A DNA stretch of 64,000 nt from an uncultured Tateyamaria sp. GTDB taxonomy: Bacteria > Pseudomonadota > Alphaproteobacteria > Rhodobacterales > Rhodobacteraceae. The notes beneath the pieces were generated by a model that did no database searches, had not been told where the DNA came from, and saw only the letters and a program-made list of their open reading frames with translations. Every line of letters starts with the position of its first letter. Position 1 is the first letter of the stretch. Shown in pieces: positions 27,370 through 37,756 of the stretch. Both the position numbers and the translations under genes were made by a program. The stretch lies in NCBI RefSeq assembly GCF_947497045.1, contig NZ_CANMEU010000001.1, positions 186,001-250,000 on the forward strand, read 5' to 3'.

Positions 27370-28529
27370 GAAAACGTCTTTCGCGGGTCGAAGGCGTCGC
27401 GGATGCCTTCAAAGATGAAGATCAGAAGGCTCAGCATGATCGCGAACACGGTGAAGGCCGTGAAGGCGAGCCACGGCGCTTGCAGGTTCTGTTTGGCTTG
27501 GAGCGTCAATTCGCCCAAGGACGGTGCCGATGAGGGCAGCCCAAAGCCAAGGAAGTCGAGCACCGCAAGCGACGAGATCGTGCCGGTGATGATAAAGGGC
27601 AGCATCGTCAGCGTCGCAACCATCGCGTTGGGCAGCATATGGCGGAACATGATCGTGAGGTTGTTCACCCCAAGCGCGCGTGCGGCCCGTACATATTCCA
27701 GATTGCGCGCGCGCAGGAATTCCGCACGCACCACACCCACCAAACCCGTCCACCCAAACAGGACCAACAAGAAGACAAGCAACCAGAAACTGCGCCCCAG
27801 AATGGCAAACATGATGATAATCACATAAAGGCTGGGGGTCGAAGACCAGATTTCGATGATCCGCTGAAAGATCAGATCGGTGCGCCCGCCGAAATAGCCC
27901 TGCACCGCGCCCGCAACAATTCCTATCGCGGCACTGGCCCCGGTAACGACCAGCGTGAACAGCACCGACAGACGAAAGCCGTGGATGACCCGCGCCATCA
28001 CATCGCGCTTGGTGCCGTCCGTGCCCAGCAGGTTTTCGCCATTGGGGGGCAGTGGGGCCGCGCCGGGGCGCTCGACGGCCGTATCGAACGAGTAAGGAAT
28101 GAGCGGCCAGATCGTCCACCCTTTGCTGATTGCCTCGCCATCGACTTCGCCGTCCTGAGCGTCGTCAATCACGCCCTCAGGATCGTCAAAGCAGGCATCC
28201 AGCCCACCAGATACGATCAGGCACTCAACCTCTGGGTCGCGGTAGCTCGCCTCGGTCTGGAAATCGCCGCCAAAGTCCGTCTCGGCATAGAAATTCCAGA
28301 TCGGGGTGTAAAACTGACCCTGATAGCGCACGAGGATCGGCTTGTCATAAGCCAGAAACTCCGCACACAGTGACAGGCCAAACAGGACAGCGAAAATCCA
28401 CAGCGACCAATAGGCGCGGCGGTTCTTCTTGAAGTTTCGCCAGCGGCGTTGGTTGAGCGGCGACAGGGAAAAGAACTTGCGCTTGGGCGCCGGGACGACT
28501 GCGGGAGCGTCGGTATCTTGCACAGCCAT
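27366..28529 (-). CDS. yejE: Peptide ABC transporter permease (YejE type)
   Basis: A 387-residue inner-membrane permease with an N-terminal anchor, a large periplasmic loop, and the binding-protein-dependent transport domain in the second half. The EAA-type contact loop is near AARALGVNNLTIMFRHMLPNA. It shares one base between its start and the yejB stop (TGATG) and overlaps yejF, so the four genes are a tight operon. Confidence 0.92.
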   Translation of the reverse strand: MAVQDTDAPAVVPAPKRKFFSLSPLNQRRWRNFKKNRRAYWSLWIFAVLFGLSLCAEFLAYDKPILVRYQGQFYTPIWNFYAETDFGGDFQTEASYRDPEVECLIVSGGLDACFDDPEGVIDDAQDGEVDGEAISKGWTIWPLIPYSFDTAVERPGAAPLPPNGENLLGTDGTKRDVMARVIHGFRLSVLFTLVVTGASAAIGIVAGAVQGYFGGRTDLIFQRIIEIWSSTPSLYVIIIMFAILGRSFWLLVFLLVLFGWTGLVGVVRAEFLRARNLEYVRAARALGVNNLTIMFRHMLPNAMVATLTMLPFIITGTISSLAVLDFLGFGLPSSAPSLGELTLQAKQNLQAPWLAFTAFTVFAIMLSLLIFIFEGIRDAFDPRKTFS

Positions 28530-29620
28530 CAGCCCTCCCTCCGCTCAAAGTCGATGCGGGGATCGACCAGAACATACATGAGGTCCGACAGGATGCCGAC
28601 CAGCAGGCCCATGAGGCCAAAGATATAAAGGGTGCCAAAGACGATGGGATAGTCGCGTGCCACTGCGGCCTCAAACCCAAGGCGTCCCAGACCATCAAGT
28701 GAAAAGATCGTCTCGATGATCAGTGAACCGCCAAAGAACACGCCGATGAACACAGCCGGAAAGCCTGCAATCACGATCAGCATGGCGTTGCGGAACACGT
28801 GACCATAAAGGACGCGGCGTTCCGACAGGCCCTTGGCGCGCGCGGTCATCACGTAGAGCTTCTTGATCTCGTCCAGAAAGCTGTTCTTGGTCAGCAAGGT
28901 CAGGGTCGCAAAGGCTCCGATGGTCCCGGCCAAGACGGGCAGCGTGATGTGCCAGAAATAGTCGGCGACTTTGCCAAGCGCGCTCAACTCATCAAAATTA
29001 TCCGAGGTGAGGCCGCGCAGCGGGAAGATCTGGTAGTAACTGCCCCCCGCGAACAGAACCAGCAGCAGGATTGCAAACAGAAACCCGGGGATCGCATAGG
29101 CCGCGATAATCGCGCCGGACGTCCATGTATCAAAGGGTGTGCCGTCCATCACCGCCTTGCGGATGCCAAGCGGTATCGAAACCAGATAGGCAATCAAGGT
29201 GGACCACAATCCAAGGCTGACTGACACGGGCAACTTTTCGATAACCAGATCAATCACACCGATAGATCGAAAGTAACTTTCGCCGAAATCAAAGCGGGCG
29301 TAGTTCCAGACCATATTCAGGAACCGCTGCACGGGTGGTTTGTCAAATCCGAACTCACGTTCCAGCTCGGCGATGAATTCGGGCGGCAGGCCCCGTGCGC
29401 CCACATAGGTGCTGTCCGAGGCGGTGTTCAGCTCGTCCTGACCGGCATCATTGTTGCCCCCTGCAAACCCGCCAAACACGTCGCCACCCCCTTGGGCGCG
29501 CGCGATGGCCTGTTCGACCGGGCCGCCGGGCACGAATTGGGTCAGCGTGAAGTTGACCAGCAAAATGCCCAACAGTGTCGGGATAACCAACAGCAGTCGG
29601 CGCAGGATATAGGGGGCCAT
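28529..29620 (-). CDS. yejB: Peptide ABC transporter permease (YejB type)
   Basis: A 363-residue permease, partner of YejE. It begins with the typical [20 protein letters not shown] membrane anchor and has a second membrane domain with the contact loop [20 protein letters not shown]. An unusual Gly- and Asn-rich stretch ([19 protein letters not shown]) is in the periplasmic part, as in other YejB proteins. It follows yejA by four bases. Confidence 0.93.
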   Translation of the reverse strand: MAPYILRRLLLVIPTLLGILLVNFTLTQFVPGGPVEQAIARAQGGGDVFGGFAGGNNDAGQDELNTASDSTYVGARGLPPEFIAELEREFGFDKPPVQRFLNMVWNYARFDFGESYFRSIGVIDLVIEKLPVSVSLGLWSTLIAYLVSIPLGIRKAVMDGTPFDTWTSGAIIAAYAIPGFLFAILLLVLFAGGSYYQIFPLRGLTSDNFDELSALGKVADYFWHITLPVLAGTIGAFATLTLLTKNSFLDEIKKLYVMTARAKGLSERRVLYGHVFRNAMLIVIAGFPAVFIGVFFGGSLIIETIFSLDGLGRLGFEAAVARDYPIVFGTLYIFGLMGLLVGILSDLMYVLVDPRIDFERREG

Positions 29621-29624
29621 CCGC

Positions 29625-31574
29625 TTACCTCAACGCGCCGGAGGCTTTGAGCGCGGCGGCCTTTTCCTCATTGTACCACCAGAAATCGAGCTGACCCAAA
29701 CCATAGGCGGGCAGCACGTCGGGGAATTCATACATGTCGTAATACGCGACCCAGTGATTGGGTTTGTACCACAGCGGGATCATAATGACCTCATGGCGCA
29801 GGGCCCGGTCCAGCGCCATAACGGCGGTGTTTTCCTCTTCGCGGTTGGCGGCCGCAAGCGCCGCTTCGATGATCGCGTCGACCATTGGGCTGGCGAGACC
29901 TGCGGGATTGAACAGCGAGAACGCGGACGCTTCAGAGCCGAAGAACTGTCGGAAACCCGTCCCGACCCCAAGGATCGCAGGATAGCTGTCAAACACCAGA
30001 TCGTAATCCCGATCCCGTTCACGCGAAGTGTACTGAGACGGGTCAACCTTTTCCAATGTGATATCAATCCCCAGTTTTTCGACGTTCGACACGAAATTCT
30101 CCATCGCACCGGACAAGGTATCTGGTGAAGAGGAATTGAACAGGAAGTTGATCTTGAGCGTCTGCCCGTCCTTGCGCCGGATGCCGTCGTCGCCCACAGC
30201 CCACCCCGCCTTGTCCAACAGTGCCATCGCAGTTCGTGCGTTGCGTCGATCAAATAGGCGCGCCTCGTTGGAGGTGTGCGGCATCCGTGCCTCTTGGGTC
30301 AACATTTCCGGAGGAACGATGTCGCCAAGGTTCTCAAGAAAGGCCAGTTCGGCACCCTCGGGTACGCCTGTGGCCATCACGGGCGTATCTTGGCTGAAAG
30401 ATGCGCGCGGTTTGAACAAACTGTACTGCAAGGACGCATTGGTCCACTCGAAATTGTAGGCCAGCGACACCGCTTCGCGCACGCGGCGATCCTCGAACAC
30501 GGGCGACTTCAGGTTGAACACAATGCCCGATGGGGTGGGCGGCGTGCCGTCTCGTAATTCGCGCTGCACAATGGTGCCGTTGTTGACCTTGGGCGTGTCA
30601 TAGCCTGTCGCCCACTTTTTGGAGTCGCTTTCGGTCCGGTAAGTGAACTCACCCGCCAGGAAACCCTGAAAAGCCGCCTCGGCATCGCCAAAATATTCGA
30701 TGCGGATAGTGTCAAAGTTGTTGCGACCAACATTGATCGGCAAATCATTGCCCCAATAGTCAGGATTACGTTTGTAGACCACGCGGCGATTCACATCGAA
30801 ACTGTCAAGCATGTAAGGGCCCGATCCGGGCGAGGTTGTCAGGCGGGATTCATCCAGCCGCGCGCCCGTTTCCTCGTACCACTTCTTGGACCAGGCGGGC
30901 ACAAATCCCACTTGATCAATGAGCGAGCGGCGCGAGATGCCTTCGGTGAAATAGAACTTGATGCGATGATCATCGAGCACTTCGACCTTCGGGATACGCT
31001 TGCGCACCGCGTCACCATAGGACTTAAGACCCTGATCCAGAAGCAGGTTGTGCGAGAAATAGATGTCGTGGGCCGTGACCGGGTCCCCGGTCGAAAACCG
31101 GGCTTCGGGGCGCATGTGGAAGATCACCCAGTTCTTGCCCTCGTCATATTCGATGCGTTCCGCCAGCAGGCCGTAATATTCAGCATAGACATCCGCCGGC
31201 GCAGGGGTGGCGTTCACGCCTTCGCCAAGCAGGCTCTCATACATCACGCTCGACAACCCGGCCCCGCGGCCTTTGCGGGAATAGGGGTTGAGGGAGTCAA
31301 AGGTACCGACAGTGCCCAGTGAAATCTCGCCCCCCTTGGGTGCATCCGGGTTGACATAGTCGAAATGCGGAAAGTCCTCGGGATATGTCAGATCGCCGTA
31401 AAACGAAAACCCATGGGACTTGATGATCGTTTCGTGCCCATCCGCGCGCGTCAGACTGGCCCATGCGAACGTGGCAACAAGCCCCAAGATCGCCAAGGCC
31501 CCCCATCGGGCGGCGGTCTCTCGCGCTGCCTTGGTGCGGGCTTGTGCTTGGGTCCGGGATCTGGTGTCACGCAT
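29625..31574 (-). CDS. yejA: Peptide ABC transporter substrate-binding protein (YejA type)
   Basis: A 649-residue extracellular solute-binding protein of family 5. A basic N-terminus and a signal-like hydrophobic segment ([18 protein letters not shown]) precede the mature part, with [18 protein letters not shown] early on. YejA proteins bind peptides and microcin C in E. coli. In this organism the likely job is uptake of oligopeptides. It is the first gene of the operon; its promoter lies in the 190-base gap to the cytochrome gene. Confidence 0.93.
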   Translation of the reverse strand: MRDTRSRTQAQARTKAARETAARWGALAILGLVATFAWASLTRADGHETIIKSHGFSFYGDLTYPEDFPHFDYVNPDAPKGGEISLGTVGTFDSLNPYSRKGRGAGLSSVMYESLLGEGVNATPAPADVYAEYYGLLAERIEYDEGKNWVIFHMRPEARFSTGDPVTAHDIYFSHNLLLDQGLKSYGDAVRKRIPKVEVLDDHRIKFYFTEGISRRSLIDQVGFVPAWSKKWYEETGARLDESRLTTSPGSGPYMLDSFDVNRRVVYKRNPDYWGNDLPINVGRNNFDTIRIEYFGDAEAAFQGFLAGEFTYRTESDSKKWATGYDTPKVNNGTIVQRELRDGTPPTPSGIVFNLKSPVFEDRRVREAVSLAYNFEWTNASLQYSLFKPRASFSQDTPVMATGVPEGAELAFLENLGDIVPPEMLTQEARMPHTSNEARLFDRRNARTAMALLDKAGWAVGDDGIRRKDGQTLKINFLFNSSSPDTLSGAMENFVSNVEKLGIDITLEKVDPSQYTSRERDRDYDLVFDSYPAILGVGTGFRQFFGSEASAFSLFNPAGLASPMVDAIIEAALAAANREEENTAVMALDRALRHEVIMIPLWYKPNHWVAYYDMYEFPDVLPAYGLGQLDFWWYNEEKAAALKASGALR

Positions 31575-31709
31575 CGCTTATCCTCCAATATGGCGTTCGG
31601 GGCCGTCTTGTCGTTGGAATTTAGGCTAAGTCGCGGGCGGGCCAATATGCAACTTGAGATTCCGTGATCTCACAGCGGCATGAGACCTCATGTTTGAAAT
31701 ATATCCACG

Positions 31710-31740
31710 AAAAAGGCCGCATGCGAGCATACATGCGGCC
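31710..31740 (-). terminator. Rho-independent terminator of the cytochrome c gene
   Basis: On the minus strand a perfect 9-base stem GGCCGCATG/CATGCGGCC with an 8-base loop is followed by TTTTTC. It lies 24 bases after the stop of the cytochrome gene, in the gap before yejA. Confidence 0.85.
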
Positions 31741-31764
31741 TGAAATCTGTGGGTTCGATCCAGA

Positions 31765-32268
31765 TCAATCGTCAAGGCTGTCGAGATAGGCAATCAGGTT
31801 GGCCCGATCTTCGATGTCTTTCAAACCGTTGTAACCCATGGATGTACCGGGGGCCCACCCGCGTGGATTCTCAAGGAAACCATTGAGGTTTTCGGGCGTC
31901 CAGACCTCTGCAACCTCAGACAGTGCGCCGGAGTAGGAGGCGTAATCGGTCGACCCGACCTCGCGACCCACGACACCGTGCAGGTAGGGGCCAACGCCAT
32001 TTTCACCCGCTTCGGCTTTGTGGCACGCGCTGCACTGGCGGAACAGGCGCACGCCCGCTTCGGCATCCGCACTGGCGTAAACGTCGGCAAAGGCAACTTC
32101 GATCGCTTCTTCGTCCGCTTCTTCGGCACCTGTATCGATCACATAAGACTGCTCACCATGGCCACCAGAATGATAGAGTTCTTCGGCGGCCCATTTGCCA
32201 AGCAGGAGAATCAGCAGCGCCCCACAAAAGCTGGCAGCGATTTTGGTGAAGGTCATCGTGTCGAACAT
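31765..32268 (-). CDS. Membrane-anchored cytochrome c (c552/CycM type)
   Basis: A 167-residue class I cytochrome c. An N-terminal hydrophobic anchor (7-27) and an acidic linker precede the heme site CSACH (79-83); the distal ligand is Met144 in GTSMGYNG. The arrangement matches cytochrome c552/cy, which carries electrons from the bc1 complex to terminal oxidases or the reaction centre while tethered to the membrane. A clear terminator follows. The gene is monocistronic. Confidence 0.9.
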   Translation of the reverse strand: MFDTMTFTKIAASFCGALLILLLGKWAAEELYHSGGHGEQSYVIDTGAEEADEEAIEVAFADVYASADAEAGVRLFRQCSACHKAEAGENGVGPYLHGVVGREVGSTDYASYSGALSEVAEVWTPENLNGFLENPRGWAPGTSMGYNGLKDIEDRANLIAYLDSLDD

Positions 32269-32404
32269 AAGGATTCCGTTCCGCGACTTTTGTTAGCGTT
32301 CCGCGCGATATCTATTGCTTCCCCTCCGTACTGGCAAGGTATAGAAAGCGCGACCAATCGCCCTGCCCCGACAAGGACTGTGGCGCATGGACAAGGATGT
32401 AACG

Positions 32405-33235
32405 ATGTCAGAGCGGATTGCGTTCCAGGGAGACTTGGGGGCCTACAGTCACGAGGCCTGCCTGAGCACCCGCCCCTCCGGCACGCCCGTGCCCTGCACC
32501 ACCTTTGAGGACGTGTTTGCCGCCGTGCGCGAAGGCCGTGCCGATATGGCCATGCTGCCGGTCGAAAACACGACCTACGGGCGGGTTGCCGACATTCACC
32601 GCCTTCTGCCTGAAAGCGGTATGCACATCGTGGACGAGGCCTTTGTGCGGGTGCGCATTTCGCTGATGGCACTGCCGGGACAAACGCTGGACGATATCAA
32701 ACACGTGCGCGCACATCTGGTGTTGCTGCCGCAGGCCCGTGCGTTTCTGGATGCCAACGGGATCACAGCCGAAGCCGCCGCGGACAGTGCAGGCGCAGCA
32801 GCGGCCATCGCCGCGTCCGGTGAAATGGGTGTGGGCGCATTGGCCTCGCATGTGGCCGCTGACATTCACGGGCTGAACGTGCTGGCCACCGATATCGAGG
32901 ATCAGGGCCACAACACCACCCGCTTTTTGCTGATGTCACCGGATGAGGACCTGTCGCGCCGAGGCGAGACGATGATCACCACCTTCGTTTTCGAGGTGCG
33001 CAACATTCCCGCCGCACTTTACAAGGCGATGGGTGGCTTTGCGACGAACGGGATCAACATGACCAAGCTGGAAAGCTACATGGTCCGGGGCGCGTTCACG
33101 GCCACGCAATTCTATGCGGATGTCGAAGGGCACCCCGACGACCCCGATCTGGCCCGCGCCCTCGAGGAACTCGATTATTTCACCAACCGTCTCGACATTC
33201 TGGGGGTCTATCCGGCGGCGGCCAAACGGGACTAG
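32405..33235 (+). CDS. pheA: Prephenate dehydratase
   Basis: A 276-residue prephenate dehydratase without a chorismate mutase domain. It makes phenylpyruvate for phenylalanine synthesis. The catalytic TRF motif is at 172-174 (HNTTRFLLM), and a regulatory ACT domain follows, with KLESYMVRG in place of the KLESRP of E. coli. The start MSERIAFQG at 32405 has AAGGATGTAACG before it; ATG at 32387 is an alternative. Its stop overlaps that of the convergent SRPBCC gene in a CTAG. Confidence 0.93.
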   Translation: MSERIAFQGDLGAYSHEACLSTRPSGTPVPCTTFEDVFAAVREGRADMAMLPVENTTYGRVADIHRLLPESGMHIVDEAFVRVRISLMALPGQTLDDIKHVRAHLVLLPQARAFLDANGITAEAAADSAGAAAAIAASGEMGVGALASHVAADIHGLNVLATDIEDQGHNTTRFLLMSPDEDLSRRGETMITTFVFEVRNIPAALYKAMGGFATNGINMTKLESYMVRGAFTATQFYADVEGHPDDPDLARALEELDYFTNRLDILGVYPAAAKRD

Positions 33236-33699
33236 GCGCTGCGCTGCAGCCGATCCTCAAGCCCCTTGGTATAGTCGGCCACGCGCAGCTTGAACCGCTT
33301 GGTCAGGTTGGTTTTCGCAAGCTTGAGGGACTGCACCAGCAACCGGGCTGACAGGTTCAGAGGGGTCACTTCCAGTGCAATATTCATCCGGGTACGACTG
33401 CGTGACAGCGCCAGCAGTTCGATATCAAAACGACCTTCCATCCCAGAAGATTTAGCATCAAATACCATCTCGTTGGGCGCATCAAAGCGGGCCATTTCGA
33501 TGTCGACATCGCGCCGCCGCCCGCGCATATCAAAGGCCGTTTTCCATTTCATCCCAACGCCGGGCTGGGTAAGCGGATCAATGCGTTGCACATCGGCCCC
33601 GCGCCGCATCGCCTGACGTTCAAACCCCTCGAAATCACACAAGGCATCAAACACCTGATCAATCGGGGCTGCGATATCTTCGCGCGTTGAGAATTTCAT
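33232..33699 (-). CDS. SRPBCC-fold protein
   Basis: A 155-residue protein of the START/polyketide-cyclase (SRPBCC) fold, recognised from the opening MKFSTREDIAAPIDQVFDAL and the later GRFDIELLALSRSRTRMNIAL. The fold binds hydrophobic ligands in a central cavity. No catalytic residues can be assigned. It precedes nudC by position but reads away from it, ending against pheA. The function is unknown. Confidence 0.8.
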   Translation of the reverse strand: MKFSTREDIAAPIDQVFDALCDFEGFERQAMRRGADVQRIDPLTQPGVGMKWKTAFDMRGRRRDVDIEMARFDAPNEMVFDAKSSGMEGRFDIELLALSRSRTRMNIALEVTPLNLSARLLVQSLKLAKTNLTKRFKLRVADYTKGLEDRLQRSA

Positions 33700-33738
33700 G
33701 GAATGTGCCTGTCAGCCGGGATTTTGCGCAGTGTTCCC

Positions 33739-34707
33739 TTAATCCAGCGTGTCCGCAAGCCAGTTTTCCAGTAAAAAGTGCGCGATGGCACCTTTGCGGG
33801 CAGGGAGGATCGTGGAGTGTTCACCCGCAAAGATATCCATCATTTCCTCGCGACCGACCCACATTGCGGCCTCGATTTCGGCAGCGTCAATGGTGATCTC
33901 GCGGCTGGTCGCGATGCCGCGACACCCAAACATCAGCGAGGCCGGGAACGGCCAGGGCTGACTTGACAGATAGTCGACCGCACCCACGCGCACACCCGCC
34001 TCTTCGAACACTTCCCGGCGTACGGCAGCCTCAAGGGTTTCACCCGGTTCGACAAATCCGGCGAGCAGCGAAAACATCCCCTCGGGCCAGCCGGGCGATC
34101 GTCCCATCAACACTGAATTGCCATGGGTGATCAGCATGATGACAACCGGATCCGTGCGCGGAAAGTGGTGGGCACCGCAAGTCGAACATGTGCGTTGCCA
34201 CCCGCCCTGCATCATATCGGACGCGGCACCGCATCTGGCGCAAAATCGGTGACTCTCGTGCCATCCAAAGATCGCCTTGGCCGTCGCCGCCAGTTCTGCA
34301 TCGCGCGGGGTCAGCCATGTCATCACGCGGCGAAGTTCAGCAAAAACTTCGTCGGGGCCAAAGGCCGGATGGTGCTGCTCGCTCGGGTCCAGAAACGCCC
34401 CCAATTGCGCGCTGTCGATATCCGCCGGGGCCCATCCCGACAGATCATGGGCAAAGCGGGGCGCATCCTCTTCACGGCCCAGAAAGACTGGCGATGCCGC
34501 CGCATCTGCCAAGGCAGGGTGATCAAGCGGCACACGCAACAGCGCGGCGGGCCGGTTCTTCGAGATCAGCGGCTTGCCCTGCCACAGCAAAATAGTGCGC
34601 GCCAGCGGATCCACAGCAGCGGCTGCCAAGGCCGCAGAATCCGCACGCAGTTCTGCCGCGCGGTCCAGACCGGACCCCCCAAAAGTAACCGTTTCGGCGT
34701 GTCGCAT
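33739..34707 (-). CDS. nudC: NADH pyrophosphatase / NAD-cap hydrolase NudC
   Basis: A 322-residue NudC. A zinc site of four cysteines (CARCG..CSTCG) lies before the Nudix domain, whose box reads GFVEPGETLEAAVRREVFEEAGV in two overlapping halves: G-x5-E at the start and REVFEEAG at the end. It cleaves NADH or the NAD cap of RNA into NMN and AMP. The start MRHAETVTF at 34707 is chosen because GGGAGCACGCATT precedes it; the longer form from 34791 lacks support. It is divergent from the phosphodiesterase gene. Confidence 0.92.
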   Translation of the reverse strand: MRHAETVTFGGSGLDRAAELRADSAALAAAAVDPLARTILLWQGKPLISKNRPAALLRVPLDHPALADAAASPVFLGREEDAPRFAHDLSGWAPADIDSAQLGAFLDPSEQHHPAFGPDEVFAELRRVMTWLTPRDAELAATAKAIFGWHESHRFCARCGAASDMMQGGWQRTCSTCGAHHFPRTDPVVIMLITHGNSVLMGRSPGWPEGMFSLLAGFVEPGETLEAAVRREVFEEAGVRVGAVDYLSSQPWPFPASLMFGCRGIATSREITIDAAEIEAAMWVGREEMMDIFAGEHSTILPARKGAIAHFLLENWLADTLD

Positions 34708-34858
34708 AATGCGTGCTCCCTGCGCTGGTGTATCTGCGGTGCAGGCTTGGCATGACAAACACGGCGGCGCAATGGACGCCCGGCCCGCCACGCAGCCTCA
34801 TCTCGATTTTCCCGTAATACGGGTTGCCATTACTCTACCTCTGGGTGAACGTAAACGG

Positions 34859-36673
34859 ATGAACTCGCCCAAAGCCCATCTGCGCCTCCTCGCCACCAGT
34901 GATGTGCATATGCACGTTGTTGGATGGGATGCCCTGCGTGATACGCCCGTGTCGGGCCGCGGCATGGACAACCTTGCGCCACTCATTGCCATCGCACGTC
35001 AGGAAGCTGCCGGGACGTGCCTGTTGTTGGACAACGGGGATGCGCTGCAAGGGACGCCAATGGGCGACATGTGCGCGAAAATGCCGGCATCAGAGCCGCA
35101 TCCTTGGGCGCACGTCCTGAATGCACTGGCATTTGATGCGGTTGGGCTTGGCAATCACGACTTTGACTTCGGTCTCGCGTTTCTGGAACAGGTCGTCGCG
35201 CAGATTGACGCCCCGGTCCTGTGTGCCAGCATCGGGGCGGGCGACGTCAAAGGGGTGCGTGCCAGCCAGATTTTGACGCGTGATGTTGAATGTTCGGACG
35301 ACGAAACCCGGCAATTGGCCATCGGGGTCACCTCAGTTTTGCCCCCCCAAACCGCCATCTGGAACCACCGATATCTGTCGGGGCGCGTTGCCTTTGCCCG
35401 CGGTGTCGCGGCGGCCCGCCGGGCGGTACAGGCCCTCAAGACGGATGGCGCGGACCTGGTTGTCATGCTGTGCCACAGCGGTCTGGCCACCCCATCCGAT
35501 GACGAGAATTTCGCCACAGCCATTGCCGCGCAGGTCAGCGGCATCGATGCGATGATCATGGGGCACACCCACCGGGAATTTCCTGCCATCATCCATAACG
35601 GGGGCGACAAGGCCAGCCCGGACGCGGGCACCGTGTGCGATGTGCCATCGGTCATGCCGGGATATGCGGCCGAGATGTTGGGGGTGATTGATCTGGCGTT
35701 GTCATACGGGGACGACACGTGGCAGGTCATGGGCCACAGCGTCGCCCTGCGACGCAACCACGCAACACAGATGCCAGACGCTGCGATCACCCGGATCGCG
35801 ACCCCCGCAGTACGGCACACCCGCGCCGCCTTGGGCGAGGTTATCACGCAAACTGACACCGGATTTCACAGCTACTTTGAAATGCTGCAATCCGGGCCAA
35901 GCACACGGTTGATCGCAGATGCAATGATCGAAACGATCACGGACCATGTCGCAGGCACGGAACTGGCGGCACTGCCGGTCATAGCCTCAGTTGCACCCAT
36001 GGCTCTTGGTGGGCGGGCGGGCCCCACAAACTTTGTCGAGGTCGCCGAAGGTCCGCTGACCTATGGCCATCTATCGACCCTTTGCCCCTATCCCAACGCG
36101 ATCTGGGCCGCCGTGTTGACGGGCAGTGATCTATGGGCCTGGGCCGAACGATCTGCGGTCTATTTTTCCCCCACGCGCACCGGGCTCAGCAATTTGGTGA
36201 ACCCCATGGCACCCTGTTTCAACTTTGATATCCTGCATGGGCCGACGACCCAGATCGACCCGTTTGCGATGCCCAGATACAGCCCTCAAGGGATCCCGAC
36301 CCATGCTAATGCGGGCCGGATCACCGCGTTGACGCTTAACGGGGCAACCATTGCCGAGGACGCCCAATTCCTTGTCGGGATGACCAGTTATCGAGGTGCG
36401 GGCGGTGGGGCATATCCGGGTCTCACCGGAGACACGACACTGGTGCGCACCGATATTGAACTGAAATCGGCGTTGCGCGACCAACTGTCAACGCAAGGGA
36501 TTGGCCCCGTGCGACAGTCCTCTGTCTGGGAATTCAGCGGGGCACATGACACCCCCACCGTCATCGAAACCTCTCCCAATGCCGCGCAACACCTTGATGA
36601 CATTGCCGCCTTTGATCCAGTGCCCATCGGACTGAGCGACGAAGGTTTCCTGCGGATCAAGGTTTTGATCTGA
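34859..36673 (+). CDS. cpdB: 2',3'-cyclic-nucleotide phosphodiesterase / 3'-nucleotidase family (CpdB-like)
   Basis: A 604-residue metallophosphoesterase with the 5'-nucleotidase C-terminal domain. Metal-binding motifs are ATSDVHMHV, DNGDALQGTP, GLGNHDFDFG and GHTHREFP. CpdB enzymes degrade 2',3'-cyclic nucleotides and 3'-nucleotides, usually in the periplasm. The start MNSPKAHLRL at 34859 gives no signal peptide, and neither does the upstream extension, so location or start is uncertain. It is followed by the SRP RNA gene. Confidence 0.85.
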   Translation: MNSPKAHLRLLATSDVHMHVVGWDALRDTPVSGRGMDNLAPLIAIARQEAAGTCLLLDNGDALQGTPMGDMCAKMPASEPHPWAHVLNALAFDAVGLGNHDFDFGLAFLEQVVAQIDAPVLCASIGAGDVKGVRASQILTRDVECSDDETRQLAIGVTSVLPPQTAIWNHRYLSGRVAFARGVAAARRAVQALKTDGADLVVMLCHSGLATPSDDENFATAIAAQVSGIDAMIMGHTHREFPAIIHNGGDKASPDAGTVCDVPSVMPGYAAEMLGVIDLALSYGDDTWQVMGHSVALRRNHATQMPDAAITRIATPAVRHTRAALGEVITQTDTGFHSYFEMLQSGPSTRLIADAMIETITDHVAGTELAALPVIASVAPMALGGRAGPTNFVEVAEGPLTYGHLSTLCPYPNAIWAAVLTGSDLWAWAERSAVYFSPTRTGLSNLVNPMAPCFNFDILHGPTTQIDPFAMPRYSPQGIPTHANAGRITALTLNGATIAEDAQFLVGMTSYRGAGGGAYPGLTGDTTLVRTDIELKSALRDQLSTQGIGPVRQSSVWEFSGAHDTPTVIETSPNAAQHLDDIAAFDPVPIGLSDEGFLRIKVLI

Positions 36674-36715
36674 GGACATCTTGCGTTGCGCACGCCAGCA
36701 ACCTATATGCGGGTC

Positions 36716-36808
36716 GAGAGGTTGGCGCGGGCGAGCGCCTCGCCAACCCGGTCAGATCCGGAAGGAAGCAGCCGTAACGAGCCCCGCTTGGGTCGTTGTC
36801 AATCTCTC
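36716..36808 (+). ncRNA. ffs: Signal recognition particle RNA, small bacterial type (4.5S)
   Basis: The conserved tip GGTCAGATCCGGAAGGAAGC, with AGCC after it, is the binding site for the Ffh protein. Flanking strands pair: CTCG with CGAG, GCGGG with CCCGC, and GAGAGGTTG with CAATCTCTC at the base, which sets the approximate ends. The RNA targets membrane and secreted proteins to the Sec translocon. The ends are accurate to about five bases. Confidence 0.92.
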
Positions 36809-36855
36809 ACCAACTGCCCCATCCGCACGCATGTGCGTGATGCGGGGCGGGCCGT

Positions 36856-37725
36856 TCAGCCCTCCAGTAGTGTCGCCCAGATCGCCCGATTGCGCCGCGA
36901 GAATGCGCCAAGGTGACCAATCGCATCAAGGTCGCAGTCCTTTGGATCTATCGTCACATGTTCGACCCCTGGCCCATAGACGGACCGTAAGCGTTCAACA
37001 CAGTGGACGGGGATCAGGTCATCATCCGCAAAGGAATGGAGCCGCACCCGCGCAGCACTTTGCCAATTCGGCGCGGGCAAGCGGGTGCCGATATCGGCGT
37101 CATAAAAATCCCGCGACGTGCACCATTTGCGCCATTGCCAAAAGACGCCTGCGGGCAGGTCCTCTCCGAATCTCAAGCGTTTGGCAGGCAGATACCCGCA
37201 CAGCCGGGTGGCGACGGGCCCGAGCCCGAACCAGAAGTTGAGCGCCATCGCACGGTAAGGCCATGGATGATCCGAATGGTGCACCATGCCCGATGCCACG
37301 CCGATAACCCGCACGACGTCGTCCATATCGGACTGGTTGGGCAACACCATCGCGCCCAGGGAATGGCCGATGATCCACAGCGAAACACCCGGCACCTCAA
37401 CGCGCATGATACGACGCGCCGCAGTCTGATCACGGATGCCCCAGTCGGACATGTCCGCACCCACTTTGCGCATCGGTCCAGCATGAGATCGCCCCATCCC
37501 GCGATAGTCATAGGTGAGGCAGGCCATCCCCCGCTCTGCCGCCAGCCAACGGGCAAAATGGGTGTAAAACGTCTGTGGCACCCCCGTTGCGCTGTTCAGA
37601 ACCACAGCCGCAAAAGGACGCCCTGATGGCAGATACAAGCGACCGACCAATTCGGCCCCATCTTCGGTCTTGAACGCGACCGACCGCTCGCGGACAGCAC
37701 GTTGTGGCGCATCGGCATCGAACAT
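36856..37725 (-). CDS. Alpha/beta hydrolase (serine aminopeptidase S33 type)
   Basis: A 289-residue alpha/beta hydrolase. The nucleophile elbow is GHSLGAM, YDYRGMGRSHAG is typical of the strand before it, and LHSFADDDLIPVHCVE supplies the likely Asp near the end; the last His is in AIGHLGAF. The substrate is unknown. It is divergent from a TetR regulator with two operator-like palindromes between, so it is probably the target of that repressor. Confidence 0.85.
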   Translation of the reverse strand: MFDADAPQRAVRERSVAFKTEDGAELVGRLYLPSGRPFAAVVLNSATGVPQTFYTHFARWLAAERGMACLTYDYRGMGRSHAGPMRKVGADMSDWGIRDQTAARRIMRVEVPGVSLWIIGHSLGAMVLPNQSDMDDVVRVIGVASGMVHHSDHPWPYRAMALNFWFGLGPVATRLCGYLPAKRLRFGEDLPAGVFWQWRKWCTSRDFYDADIGTRLPAPNWQSAARVRLHSFADDDLIPVHCVERLRSVYGPGVEHVTIDPKDCDLDAIGHLGAFSRRNRAIWATLLEG

Positions 37726-37756
37726 GGTGGACCCTCTTTCAGCACAATCACGGGAC

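Noticed and set aside
34574..34858. Upstream extension of the CpdB-like gene
   Set aside because: It overlaps the 5' part of the divergent nudC gene, has no signal peptide, and resembles no family; the start at 34859 is preferred.
36681..37241. Open frame of 186 codons over the SRP RNA
   Set aside because: It covers the SRP RNA and the antisense of the hydrolase gene; both of those have firm evidence.
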